DNA of 64,000 bases. Origin: Acanthosepion esculentum (taxonomy: Eukaryota > Mollusca > Cephalopoda > Sepiida > Sepiidae). The position numbers were made by a program, and so were the translations under genes. The DNA lies in assembly GCA_964036315.1 (NCBI GenBank), contig OZ038498.1, positions 15,071,997-15,135,996 of the forward strand. Direction: 5' to 3'. Below the pieces are notes generated by a model. That model was given only the letters and a program-made list of their open reading frames with translations, was not told the DNA's origin and ran no database searches. Below are positions 44,015-55,784 of this stretch, one piece after another; the stretch's first letter is position 1, and each line of letters opens with the position of its first letter.

Positions 44015-45501
44015 GATATAGAGAGAGAGACAATATAAACTAAAAAAAACTTAAAATCTGTATGTCCTGTGTGCATCTGTATCTAAAAGTTCAAGCATGT
44101 AATTGTAATTTAAACAAATTGTTACTTACAATATTGTTCTTTTACTTTTTTTACGATACGTAGAATTAAAATATTTTTAAAAGATTAAATTAACATGAGT
44201 TAATAAAAGAAACAAGCTATTCCTAGTCTGACACAAGGCACAGATTCGCAAGTAATTACTAAAAAAATAATGTATGAAATGTACAAAAATTTAAAAAAAT
44301 GATTTACACTTCACAAGTCATAGAAAAAATATGACCAGAATGAAATTATTGTTGTTCTTAACTTAGAAATTGAAAGGAAATTTATTATTATTATTATTAT
44401 TATTATTTATCGATTTTGATGGTTGGTTTTTAAAAGTATTTTTATAATAATTCTTCATTTTTGGTAGAATAGTTTTATTTCATATTCATCATAAATTTAA
44501 AATATTTCAAGGGTTAATTAAATATTTACAAAAAAAATTTACATTAGATTTTTAAAAAATAAATAAATAAACGTTTAATTACAGAAAAACTAAAATAAAA
44601 ATAACAATATAGAACCCGTGGTGTGTAAAAGCAATTGTAGTGATGATGATGATGATGATGATGATGGCGTGGTTTTTCAGCTTGAGGCAATGAACAAAAT
44701 TTATTTAAATTAAATTAATTGAAAATTTGTTTATTTTTTTTATAATTATTATTTACATATATTTTTAAATTTTTGTAAAATCTCATGGAATTGGTTAACT
44801 TTTTTCTTTCTATTTCTCATTAACGCTCTCTCCTTTTCTCTTTTTCTTTCTCTCTTTTGTCCTCTCTCTCTTTCTCTCTGTACTTCTTTTAAAAATATTT
44901 TCATGAGACAATGTTTTTTAAAGCATTTAAATATTGACTTCTTTTATGTGCCAGACGGAAGATGTGGGAATTGACACAATAACAACAATAACGAAAAATA
45001 TAATTAAAAAATGAAACCGGGATATATTGGCATATAAATTGTATAATAGTAGTGTTTTAAAGTCAGTGCTTATTGAGATAGATAGAAGAAGCTAGAGAAG
45101 AGTGAACTGTGAACAATTCTATTTACAACAACGACGACTATCCAGGAACATGACAATTCTCCCGTTTTCTCTCTCCCGGTTTCTTTGTGCAGGACACGGG
45201 AATAAAGTAGGTATCAATGAAATAAGGACATAGCATTTACATGAAATTATTGCAAATATGAAGACAGAAAAAAAAACACACACCAAAGATAAAGAGAAAG
45301 AAAAAAAAGTACTAGTGATTTTTTTTTCTTTCTTTTTTTTTTTTTTTTTTCTGATTTTTACTTACCTTGGGCCCGAAGTCCGTGCAGCAGTGGATAAAAT
45401 AAATTTTCAAAGCTCCAAGATTAACTTAATATTTTTTAAGTTGTATGATTTCTTGAATACGCTTCTTCTTCATCTCTTACTCACTCTATCTCTCTTTTGT
45501 A

Positions 45502-45532
<31 letters not shown>

Positions 45533-46374
45533 TTATCTTTCTCTCCAAGCTCAAATACTTTTTTTTAGCTTTTTACGGGTCACTGAATAATAGTGGGAGA
45601 GAGGAGAGAGGGAAATAAAAGAAAAAAATGAATTTAAATGACCACTCCTTCCCAGGTTAAATGGCTCAGTGGACTGGACGGGACATGGATTTGTTGATGG
45701 ATGGATAAATGAATGGATGGATGGATAAATCATGGGATAGGTGAGAGAGTGGACCAGCCGGGCAGGTCTAAACCTCCCCTACAAGTACTGTTTAATGTTG
45801 ACTGGGTGTTTTTGCGGCTTTCACATCAGTGTCGGGAGTGGCCTCCTCCTCTAAATTCTTCTTCTCCCCCTCTTCCTCCTCTCCCTTTACTTGACTTTTT
45901 TTCCTCCGTCCCAGGGAAAAAAAATGATTACATCTCTCTCTCTCTCCCCCTCGTTGGACCGAATGAAAGAGAGTGAAATATTGTCGATCCTGGTAAAGGG
46001 TCCGATAAAGCTGCAGTAGCAGTAGTAGTAATAGCTGTAGTAGTAGTTGTGTAGTTGTGAGAGTGAAGAGAGAGGAAACGATTTAGAACACTAAGCAATG
46101 ATGATGACGATGATGTTATTGTTGATGGTGATGATGATTTGTGTTATTTTGTCTGGAGAGAAACGAAAGCGATAAGAATGGGAAGATGATTGATACACCC
46201 ATAAAACAAACAGAGATACAGTTGCATGCACACGCACCCACATATACAAACACACGTGTGCACCTGCAAACAAAAAATAAATAGGATAAAGAGAGAGAGG
46301 AAGAGAGAGATGGTAAAAAATACTTATCTTAAGAAGAGAGAGTCGCCAACTGTCTCTTTCTTTATTTTTTTTAG

Positions 46375-46446
46375 AGAGATATTGATGAAAGTATGCTGAA
46401 AAATTCGCGGCCTGAACCACTTCCAAATCTAAGTAACAAAAAATGA
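46375..46446 (+). other. Weak candidate 3'-terminal coding exon
   Basis: A long pyrimidine tract (ctgtctctttctttatttttttt) runs into AG at 46373-46374, a textbook acceptor layout. The following frame has 23 codons with a non-AT-biased look (D-I-D-E-S-M-L-K-N-S-R-P-E-P-L-P) before TGA. No upstream exon or homology can be shown, and the minus strand is also open. Confidence 0.22.
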
Positions 46447-47439
46447 CCAAACATTCAAAATTTCTGGTGATGATTTCCAAGCCGGGCCAATAATTTCTCA
46501 GCATATTTAATTAATTTACGTACTTGCCTATTTTCTTCTGATAAAAGCACACACGCACACATACACACACATACACAGGTATCTCCAAAGAAAAGCGATA
46601 CTTAGGGTTTAAAAAATAAAATCCTTTTTTTTTTTTAGATAAAATAATCTTTCTTAAAAAGCTTTTATTTTATTTTTAATTTCAAGTTAATTAAGTAAAT
46701 TTAATTTCCGATGAACAAAATATTTTTTTCTGTATTTCAAAACGAATTTAAATTGATTGGAATAATGATTTTTTATTTAAAACAATTTTTTTTTTTGGTG
46801 GGGGGGGTCGTTAAAAATGGCAAAATTCGTTCAAATCTGTCAGCACGACGTAATTCTCTTTATTAAAAAAAAGCTTTTATAAAAAAAAACACTTTCAAAA
46901 ATTAAAAAATGTACTTTCTGAAACTTTTTTTGAGGAAGATTAGTTGATTTTTATTTTAAAGTTTAATTAATTTCAATTTAAATAAATATTAGGTTTAGTT
47001 TAAAATATCAGGAAAGAAAAGCATTTTAAACACTGAGGTGGGTGTTTTTATGAGGTGTTGACAAATCTTGATAAGCTTAGGAGGCGATATGTAATTGTAT
47101 GTAATTGTATAGTACATTGTATGTATGTAGGGCACCTTTTTTAATTAAGTTTTCTTGATTGCGCACGCTGGTAGACGAAACAAATATTGTTTAGTGTTTT
47201 TACGTAAAAATATAAACTTTTAGTGTTAACGGAACGTCTACTCAAATACGGGTATCCTGATCCACTAAAACTACTTTAACGTTTGAATTTAATGTTTATA
47301 AAACTTTTTAAAAGTAAAAAAAAAATGTTTTTTGAACCAACCACAATTGATCCAAATAAATAATCTGTAAAGTCAACCGATAAGGTCTGTTTCATTTTTT
47401 GAAATTTTGTTTTGCCAATTTTCAAATAAGCTTCTGCTG

Positions 47440-47595
47440 GGGGGGGGGGGGGGGGGGCGTGTAGTACATTTTTCTCCAGAAAAAATATACAAATAAGCAA
47501 AAGAAAGAGAAAGAAAGAAAGAATAATAAGAAGTGGGGGGGGAATGAGGACGAGAAGAGAAAAAAATAATAATTAAGTGGGGGGTGGGGTGGAGA
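47440..47595 (+). repeat. Cluster of long G runs
   Basis: A G run of about 18 bases near 47440-47458, then gggggggg near 47536 and ggggggtggggtgg near 47580. Such spacing can form G-quadruplexes; the biological role is unknown. Confidence 0.7.
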
Positions 47596-48651
47596 GAAAA
47601 AATAAGATGTTAAGAAAAAAGGATCTTTTCTTATCTGTAAAAAATTCACCCCAAATAAATGTAAAGTTATTTATCGCAAATACCAATTTTTACCCTAAGA
47701 AATTAATTAATGTTAAAATCAAAGTTTGTTTTTTTTTTTTTTATTAATTTTTTGGCACTGTTTTGAAATAATAAATTTTAAATCAAAATTTGTTTTTTTA
47801 GCTTGCCTCGCAACAATTCCAAACTCTTAGAATGAAAAATTACCAAAATATAAGGCAGTTATTCACATTTTTGTAAATGCGGAAGATATTCGAGGTACTT
47901 ATAAGGATTTTTTTACAATTAAAAAAAAAAAAAAAAAATCTGTTTTTGGCATGTTTGTCGGAGTGAGCACGAATACGGACCCTATAATAATAGCGCACCG
48001 GAATCATCCACAATCGGGCCGATCTTTACGACCGGAGTCTAAGATGGAAGGGCCTCGCTCTGTGAGAATTTGCTGTGAATTTTAGTAAATGTAAATTCTT
48101 TTTATTTGAGGGTGAATTAATAGAAAAGAAAGATCCAGAAAAAGAAAACAATACAAGATAAGAAGATGAAAACAAAAGAACAAAATAAACGGTAGTTAGT
48201 GATGAAGGTTAAAAAAAATCAAGCAGGCCTTTTCCCCACTTCGCCAAGTAGCACAATATAAAATCTTCCTATTCCTATTTTTCTTATGGCACGTCCTTGT
48301 GTCGCGCGTACTTAAAACTTAAAAAAAGTAACATGAAGTAGAGAACTGCCTCATAGCTGAGATAATCGGTTACATCCACCAATGCTGAGAGATTACTAAA
48401 AAAATCTAAAACCCCGGGTGTCTGCATGATTTTAAAAACAGGCAAATTCTTTCCATTTTGAAAATTAGCGCTACATAATCTTCTTACATAGAATATTTTC
48501 CTACTTCGTTCTCTAAGCTAAGAACTTTATTATTATTAAATAATAATTATCATAAAAGATGGCTAAAATTACGGTTGCTTGTTTAATTTAATTTTACAGT
48601 ATCATTTCATTTATTAAAAAAGTAATTATCAATTAGCCCTGCCTCATTATA

Positions 48652-48870
48652 CTAGCTAAGCTACCCGGCGTTGCCCGTGTAACTTTTAATATCAGCAACA
48701 ATAATAACAAAATGATTGACGTATTTTGCAACACTTAGAAAAGAGCACGATTTAAGGAAAGAAAAAGCTTTCTTGGATTGTTGAGAGAACATTCTTTGAA
48801 GTGCCTCGTGCTGGTTAGAAGCCGATACTATAATTGACGAGTAATTTTACACTAGCGAGTACTTCAACGC
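48652..48870 (-). mobile_element. Helitron-like 3' terminus
   Basis: On the minus strand acgggcaacgccgggtagct is followed by tagCTAG and then T. A short GC-rich hairpin (CGGG...CCGG) about 10 bases before a CTAG end abutting T is the Helitron 3' signature. The same layout occurs at 58185-58209 on the plus strand. The 5' end was not located. Confidence 0.55.
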
Positions 48871-49131
48871 CGATCGCGAGGAACCGAAACGAAACCTTTC
48901 ACATGACTTCAGGCACTCTTCTCTGATTAGTTTAATTTTTCTCTGCATTTTATATCAAAAGGAATTTCGTGTACTTTCTTTCTTCTTCTAGGTTAACCGG
49001 CTAATTTCTGTGAAGGCAAGGTTTTCATTGGTCCAAAGCGAATTTCTCATAGGTTCGCGAACTTCTTTCCTCCTCCTTCTCGGTTCACTAGTTAATGTAT
49101 GTGAAAGGCAAAATCTCACATAGGCTCGCAA

Positions 49132-49200
<69 letters not shown>
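49132..49200. repeat. (ATT)n microsatellite
   Basis: About 23 perfect ATT units. The adjoining 78-codon frame (49235-49471) has no recognisable domain. Confidence 0.95.
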
Positions 49201-49201
<1 letters not shown>

Positions 49202-49546
49202 CTCTTCTTCTTCTTTCCTCCGAATCTGAAGAGAGTGAGTGAAGGGAGTTATTATTCACTACAAGCCCTCGATTTCACCAAAAAAGTTCCCGATAGACTC
49301 AACGCCTTAAAAAAAATACAAGTGCAGTTCACACCTTACGAAGAGCTTTATCTATGTAAAATGTGTGTGATCTTAGTTTGTCTTCTTTTTTTTCCACAAA
49401 AAAGATCAGTGAAAAATGTCATGATGCTATTTCTAACCATAGGTCTCTGGTTGGGACCCGGAAGGAAATGAGTATACGACAGAAATCAAAGGAAATAATA
49501 AAATAATAATTATTATAACCTAACAATATTAATTACAATTTAATTT

Positions 49547-50065
49547 GGCTTACGGCCATATCAAGTTGAAACACCGGTTCCGGTACGATCACCGAAGCTA
49601 AGCAACGTCGATTCTGGTCAGCCCCTAAATAGTTGACCGCTTGGGAATACCAGGTAGTGTAAGAAGCTTGAATGTGCGGATAATGGTTCATAATTGTTCA
49701 TCAGAGGGCCGGTTCATACCCTCCTCGGTCTTTTGGACAGGAGTAGGGGTCTATCCCTCGTCTCATGTTTAGCATTGCGTCTTTGATTCCTTTTAAAGTC
49801 TACTTCAACTGTATACTGCTAACATCTCCGCTTAAACTCAGACATTTTGATTACTATTTTTTTTCTTCTCTCAATAGTAGTAGATATGTTCGCATATCGT
49901 CCGGTCTCTTGAACAGGAACAAAGGTTTATCTTTGTTTCTTATTTAGGATTGAGTTTCCGGTTCCTTCTAAAATTTATTTCATTCTCCTTCATTCCCAGC
50001 AGCCACTTATGTCTAAGTGTCATTACCGCTTTGCTTAGAGTGAACTGATTTAATATTTCTTTTTT
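49547..50065 (+). mobile_element. 5S rRNA-derived SINE with LINE-A-like tail
   Basis: 49547-49668 matches animal 5S rRNA almost end to end: tacggccatatcaagttgaa, accgaagctaagcaacgtcg, ttgaccgcttgggaatacca. Some bases are changed and there is no terminator T run at its end, so it is not a working 5S gene. A tRNA-like remnant follows (aatggttcataattgttcat). A body then appears in two diverged copies (49725-49810 and 49898-49985). The 3' end gtctaagtgtcattaccgct, ttgcttagagtgaactgatt matches the LINE-A 3' tail. That shared tail suggests LINE-A machinery mobilises it. Confidence 0.85.
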
Positions 50066-50748
50066 TTTTACATAATTGAATGACGTCGGGTGTAAAATGG
50101 AAACGCTAAAATATCGGCTTTTTTATTTGCTACGTTTTCGAATGCTAACTACGTATGTCTTCATTTACAAATATCTTCGCTTATATAAAGAATACATATA
50201 TAGATTGTTTATCAAAACCTTCCTTGGAATATACTGAATCAGAATATACAAGGCCGGCGCGTACTACCACCGACCCCCCCCCCATTCGGAGGTGGGAAGC
50301 CTGATTGTGTGCTTGAGACTCTCGCTATCTTATCAACATTTGCTTCTTTCTATCCACTACGTTACAAATTAAACTAAACACAACTGACTATTATTAAAGG
50401 ATGAAGTATTTTCGCGAATTTTGACGTCATTCTGGGGTGTGTTTGTTTGTTGTTTTTGGGGGTTTTTTTTGTTGTTTTTTTTTTCATCCAAATATCTGAA
50501 TTTGCTTTACTCATGCTAAGAAGTCTCGAAAAAACACTATATAAAATTCGCTATTATGGTGACATAAGTGGCTGCTGGGAATGAAGGAGAATGAAATAAA
50601 TTTTAGAAGGAACCGGAAACTCAATCCTAGATTTTAAAAAAACAAACAAACAAAAAAACAAAAAAAAAAAACAAGGATAAACCTCTGTTCTTGTTCAAAA
50701 GACCGGACGATATGCGAACATATCTATTCCTAGTGAGAGAAAAAAATA
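49852..50748. repeat. Large inverted repeat, arms about 160-185 bp
   Basis: 49852-50013 (SINE body and start of tail) is the imperfect reverse complement of 50562-50748, which contains an extra A-rich run near 50635-50675. The spacer of about 550 bases has no recognised feature other than a C run at 50273. Confidence 0.8.
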
Positions 50749-50859
50749 ATGTTGAATGTGTTTATTCAACTTTTTAACAAGAAAAATCGCAACTTGATTG
50801 CCGCAAAAATTGGTTTAATAAGAAAAGTTGATTTAATTAATAAGAAAAGTTAAAAACAA

Positions 50860-51890
50860 TCGCAAAGAAAAAAAAGGAGGAAGAAGAAAATAAAAGGAAA
50901 TACGGAAACAAGAAAGAAAGAAAGAAATTAAGTTTATAATTTAAGTGAGAAAAAAACGAAAAAGCAAGGAGGTCGTAAGCGATCACCAAGGAAATTGAGG
51001 AAATAGAAAGAAAGAGAGTAAAAAAAAAGAAAGAAAGAAATTAAGTTTATAATTAAAGTGATAAAAAACTGGGAAGTCATAAACGATCACCGTAATAATT
51101 GAAGAAAAGGAAGAGAAAGAAAAGGGAGAGAGAAAGACATGGATGATGCCCTATTACACCAAAATTAAGACTGAAAAAAAACCAATGAAGACAACGACAA
51201 CAAAGAAAAAAAAGAAACAAAAATGTGAATGGTGTCCGATAGCTCCAAATAAAAGAAATAAACGAAGGAGAAAAACGTGGAGAATGTGAGGTAAGATGTC
51301 TTATAGTTGCAAATTGAAAGAAATTAATGAGGCAAAACAATGAAGAGAAGAAAAAAAAAACAAATAGAAAAGAGAGGGATTTATGCTATTGGTCCAAAAT
51401 GAAAAAAAAGGAAAGATAGACAACGAAAGAAAAGGAAGAAACAAATAGAGGCCAAAATGTTGTAGACAACGAAAAACGAAAAACGGAAGAAAGAAATCAA
51501 AGATGAAAACGGAAAAGAAGTAATGATGCACTATGGCATTAAAATGAAAAAAAGAAAAGAAAGAAACGTAAAGGGTAAAGAAATCGAGAGAGAGAGAGAC
51601 ATGGAAACTTCTTATTGATAGAAAAGAAAGAAAGAAATTAAGAAACAAAAGAGGAAAACTTTAGAGAAAAAAATAAAGAAAAAGATCTACCGTTCAAAAA
51701 CGAAAAATGAAAGAAAAATTGAGACAATTAAAGATGTACTCTAGCTTCAAAAGGAAAAAAAATTAAAGGAAGAAGAAATGAAAGAAAAAAAAAGAACGAG
51801 AGATGTCCTATAGCTTTAAAACTAGAAGGAAATAAAATGAAGAGCAAAGCAAAGATTAAAAAAAAAAAAAGAATTAGGGTGTTACATCAA
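50860..51890. repeat. Purine-strand array of decayed units about 75-115 bp long
   Basis: The plus strand is strongly purine-rich over 1 kb. A punctuating phrase of the form gatgtcctatagctttaaaa recurs in variants near 51125, 51217, 51293, 51380, 51523, 51735 and 51803. The first part also contains gaaagaaattaagtttataa twice (about 50923 and 51032). This looks like an old tandem array, not simple sequence. Confidence 0.7.
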
Positions 51891-52259
51891 AAATGTGTGA
51901 GTCACACTGTCAAACCTGTATTGATCTTAAATATTAAACCATGAATGTCCCTGCTTTGTAGCGTATTGTAGAACACACTGAAAGATAGGCACCGCATTCG
52001 TTCCACTTCCCCATCTTATCAGGAGACTATCAACCTTTTCTGTCTTTCTGTCTGCCTATTTTTCTACTTGGCCTCCTGGACAGCAATTGCAAGCATTCAT
52101 CAGTTGATGATAGACATCTCTTTTTATCCCTTCTTCATATTCCGACAGACTTCATTAACCCTTTTATTCATATACTTGTCTCCAATTTCTTTACCTTGTT
52201 AATTTAATTTCTTCTCCTTCTTGCTGTCACCGCCACTGCTATCACCCAAACTATTTTAA
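51891..52259. other. Unassigned
   Basis: No repeat or coding motif recognised. Confidence 0.4.
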
Positions 52260-52930
52260 TACCGCCATCATTCTCTACCTTTTGTCGTTATTTATTAAGG
52301 TTCATTATCATTTACTCATTGGGCATTGACATCAATAGTAACTGACAGCTTACAACAGAGATAAAGTGACACCAAGTCTCCTTAATATTCTCCCTAGTGC
52401 TATGGTTATTTTCAGTTATGCAGTCGTCTAGATGGTTACAACTCTCCCCTTAATTTATAGCTCCGTCTAAATCTTTTATCCAATCTCTTAAAATCTGTTC
52501 CGGTGCTCTGATAACGGTTGATATGACTGTCACCTTCCTGTTTTATAGCTTTCTCAGCTCTCTGGTGAAACCGAGATACTTATTTAATTTTTCTGTTTCT
52601 TTTCTTTTCTTTTTCTTTTTCTTTTTCTTCCCCCACCCCCCAGATCTAGCCTCTGGTCTGCCGAAACAGCAAAATTCACATGTCGCGATGTTTTCTTCTT
52701 GTTCTTTTCCAGTACCAAGTCCAGGTTTTCCGGCCCGAGTTGTGTGATCCATTTGAATCTGGAAATCCCAGAGGATTATTAGATGTTTCATTCTCTCGGG
52801 CAGATTCTGATCCTTGCATTTACCACCGGTTTGTATAGTCGAAATACACCCTCTCTCTCTCTCTCTCTCTCTCGTTCGCCACTCTGCGCAATGCGGTAAA
52901 CTGAACTCCATAGCTGTGTCTGTCACCGGT
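52260..52930 (-). mobile_element. LINE-D C-terminal remnant
   Basis: The minus frame 52543-52926 includes I-L-W-D-F-Q-I-Q-M-D-H followed by a diverged R-x-D-L-like stretch. In another frame near 52530-52470, V-T-V-I-S-T-V-I-R-A-P-E matches the V-P-V-V-x-G-A-L-G block of LINE-D. A pyrimidine tract (52590-52640) and a CT microsatellite (about 52852-52873) are inserted in it. Confidence 0.6.
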
Positions 52931-53664
52931 GCGATGATGTCACGGCATCGCTAGGCGGGGGGCTTCTTAGACAGAAAACGGCTAGAGTAGACGGTTGCAC
53001 TGATGTAATCAATGGCTACGTATCAGTGACCGAGGCAAACTTACAACTTGGTAGACATCAACTGTGGTTTGACCTGGAGAGGGATGGGCTTCACCAGGTC
53101 TACTTGCCTAAGACATATAAGATAAGTTTTTCTTTTTCTTTTTTTTTTCTTTTTTTTTTTTAATTTTATGATTTTATTGATCAGTTGCGTCCAGGGTAGG
53201 GTTTATTCAGAGTGAGTGGGAGGGGAATTATTATTGGCCAGCTAACAAAATGACGTTGCTAAAACTTATTTGCAACGTTAAATTAGAGGTTTCACACCCC
53301 TTTTTTTTTGTAGACTGCCCACAACGTGTCCTCAATGTTAGTTTGTAACGTTGCAAATATGTTGCCTTATGAAGTTAGATTAACAGAAAATGGATAAATT
53401 AATTTCTGGAAGATATTGGAACGGGCATTCATCATCTAAATTAATGATTCTCAATTTTTAAAAAAACGAAAAAAAAAATGTCATATCTTCCATTAAATAA
53501 TAATGTTTGAAGTAAAATGTCGGATTAAAAAATAAATCCATTAATTCTTTAAAAATTGCTTTGTTTACGTTTCGGATAATAAACTGAGCATTTTTGTGGC
53601 CTTTGCGAAAAATATCTTGGTGAGGGAGTGTGCTTTTCTTAAAAGGGAAAATAGAACCTTGCTT
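52931..53664. other. Unassigned
   Basis: Contains a T/C run near 53125-53165 and two aacgttgcaa-like words. No gene or family recognised. Confidence 0.4.
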
Positions 53665-53830
53665 AACTGTGACGCTCTCTATAGCCGATGGGTAAAGCAC
53701 ACTGGATCAAACAGTCGTTTCTCCTACAAACTTGGGCGCAAGTTCGATCCCTATCGAAGAGTACTTTTTTTTTATTAAGATTTCTCGAATATGCTAGTCG
53801 ACAGACGTAATACAAAGTATTTTAAAAAAT
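53665..53830 (+). mobile_element. SINE-D copy with clear Pol III boxes
   Basis: A box tagccgatggg (53682-53692) and B box agttcgatcc (53741-53750). The body after it (attaagatttctcgaatatg) matches the 62810-62850 copy. Confidence 0.75.
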
Positions 53831-53902
53831 AGGGGTGTATTTGAAAAGTGAGTATCTGCTATAATAACGTTTGAACTATTATTGTTAAGCAAAGAATAAG
53901 TA

Positions 53903-55344
53903 CAGAGCAACCTCAGTTCTCGTACGTCTCACATGTCGAACAAATCGGTTTTCGAATAGAATATTCGATATGAAAATACCTCGGTTATGAAACAAAATTT
54001 CGGTTCTTGAACAACATTGCTGAACCGAGTTAACCCGAACGGAATTATTTCTGAGTCGACCGCCATGTTGTATACATTCGTGTATTGTACTGTGCCTTTT
54101 TTTTCCTTTTTTCTTTTTCAAAGAAAAAGTAAAGAGAAAAAACAATTGTTGATGATATTGTTGTGGTGGCACGGAGCAAGCGAAGGACCGGATATTAACC
54201 CTCAGAGGTTTAGACAGCAAATGACCAATACTGGTCTCTGCGCACCCGGCTCCACGCAGAATTTCCGGTGGAAAACTAAAAAGAAATAAAAAGAATGATA
54301 AACAATTTTCCACCAATTAAACAGCTCCGCGCCATACCCAACAGTTTGTTTCAGCAGACTGACTCTGATCCGAAGGGCACACATAAATAGAGCGATAAAT
54401 TCACTTCTAAGACAGAAAGCTTTGAAGTACCGTCAGTGAATGTCGCTACGCTTTTCTCACCCGTCAAACCCGATGCCTTCAGCCTTCCTTCACCAACGGA
54501 GATATCAAAGGACTCCTACCAACCCATTGACCTCACCTTTCATCTCCTGTGACCAGCACGTCATGAACTTAAGTATTAACAAAAGACACTTATATTCTTT
54601 TAATAATCGGATTTCTCTTCTATGAATGAACATTTTGTAACGGACTTTGTGCGTGTAAATCAAGAAACATTGTACTATTCATTGATGTTGCATTTAAATA
54701 CAAAGTGTTTTTGATATACCCTTCTCTTTCGTATGTTATTTTGTTTATGTTATGGTGACCTCAATTTGATCGCTTGTTGAACCTTTAGGCCAAACTAGCG
54801 GCTGTCCCGAAGGACTGCTACTATTTATCTACCTTCTGATACAAGCAACAATTAACAACGAGAACACTACACACCCCATCACCATATTGTCTCTATGATG
54901 ATATTGTCTCTTCTTACTCAGTTTTATATGGTAAAATCAACGAGATTCTATCCTATTCTTATAAATAAAGAGACGATCATGTCTCCCCCTTTCCAAACAA
55001 TAACATCGCTGTCCTTCCCCTTCCACTTACGCCATCAACTCTCCTACTTACAGCTACGGTAAAATTGAAGTGTTCGTCTATATTTTATCTGTTTAGTATT
55101 GGGTTTATTTATTTTTTTATTAGATTTAATTATTTTCATTAGTTTTGTATATTATATGATTTTTATTGTATAAACTTGTGCACAAAGTTCTGTTAAAGTT
55201 TAAATAAGGAATCATCTTAGGACCAGGAACGGATTAATCCATTTTACATTGATTCTTATTGAAAAAATAGTTTCGGTTTACGAACATTTCGGGGTACGAA
55301 CGGGCTTCAGGACCGAATTAATTTCGTAAACCGAGGTTCCACTG
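53903..55344. mobile_element. pogo/Tigger-like DNA transposon, decayed
   Basis: The left end is cagagcaacctcagttctcg; the right end reversed is cagtggaacctcggtttacg, both bordered by TA (53901-53902, 55345-55346). The 1.44-kb length leaves room for part of a transposase. A plus-strand stretch near 54430-54545 reads V-N-V-A-T-L-F-S-P-V-K-P-D-A, reminiscent of the proline/serine-rich C-terminus of such transposases, with no intact catalytic region. Repeated motifs such as ttcggttt-cgaac occur inside both ends. Confidence 0.78.
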
Positions 55345-55346
55345 TA

Positions 55347-55784
55347 TTCTGATATTATAACTGATCACGACGGAATTTTTCAACTACAGCATTTCGAAAC
55401 CTTACCAAAACGAGTTTGAGTTCAAGAGAATAGTTGATTTCAATGTTAAAATAACATCGCCACGTCACATATCTCGCAACCAAAATACAACAAATCTTCA
55501 ATGTTGTAAGAGCATTCTGTGTTAACTAGGTAGTTTACCTGTGCTGTAAAAAATGACGAGAGGCACTCAAGGTAGAGGGTTACTGCGTAGTTCATGAGGT
55601 TATGCAGGAACGATAACAGTCAACCCTTGACTTGAAAAGGTGAAGATTGTAGTGACTGGGTAAAACATCATGCCGGGAGTTTGTTCCACGAAACAGCAGT
55701 TCTTGGGGAACTTACTTCTTTCTATTGGAACTTACTTCTTTCTATTGGAACATGAAGGGAATGGAATTGATTCACACTTTTTTA
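55347..55784. repeat. Unclassified dispersed repeat
   Basis: gcactcaaggtagagggtta and gggagtttgttccac (about 55563-55690) recur in diverged form at 58385-58555. A 20-base tandem duplication (aacttacttctttctattgg) lies at 55710-55750. Confidence 0.4.

Larger units (their letters stand above)
41850..49546. other. Second transposon-poor AT-rich block
   Basis: About 7.7 kb of mostly A/T-run-rich sequence with simple repeats: (TA)n then GATA at 43936-44016, (TTA)n near 44382-44408, (GAT)n at 44639-44665, CT-rich runs near 44830-44880 and 45500-45530. Small islands of balanced sequence (43500-43700, 45700-46080, 46360-46500, 47940-48060) have no recognised repeat. No gene confirmed. Confidence 0.6.

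Noticed and set aside
45175..45210. Acceptor-like tttctttgtgcag followed by a five-codon frame and stop
   Set aside because: Too short to carry any evidence of coding; pyrimidine tracts of this kind are common in the block.
45360..45420. Minus-strand splice-donor word (cccaag|gtaagt) as an exon end
   Set aside because: The sequence upstream in that direction gives no coding frame of useful length; a single donor match is not enough.
46091..46504. 137-codon minus-strand frame as a gene
   Set aside because: Most of it is CT/AC-repeat-derived (L-S-L-P-L-S-L type). Only its first 45 codons look complex, and they overlap the plus-strand candidate exon.
49235..49471. 78-codon open frame as a host gene
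   Set aside because: It lies beside an (ATT)n array, has no recognisable domain and no splice or promoter context.
49547..49668. Functional 5S rRNA gene
   Set aside because: Several conserved positions are changed, no terminator T run follows directly, and a SINE body continues from it.
51077..51648. Phenylalanine-rich minus-strand frames
   Set aside because: By-product of the polypurine array at 50860-51890.
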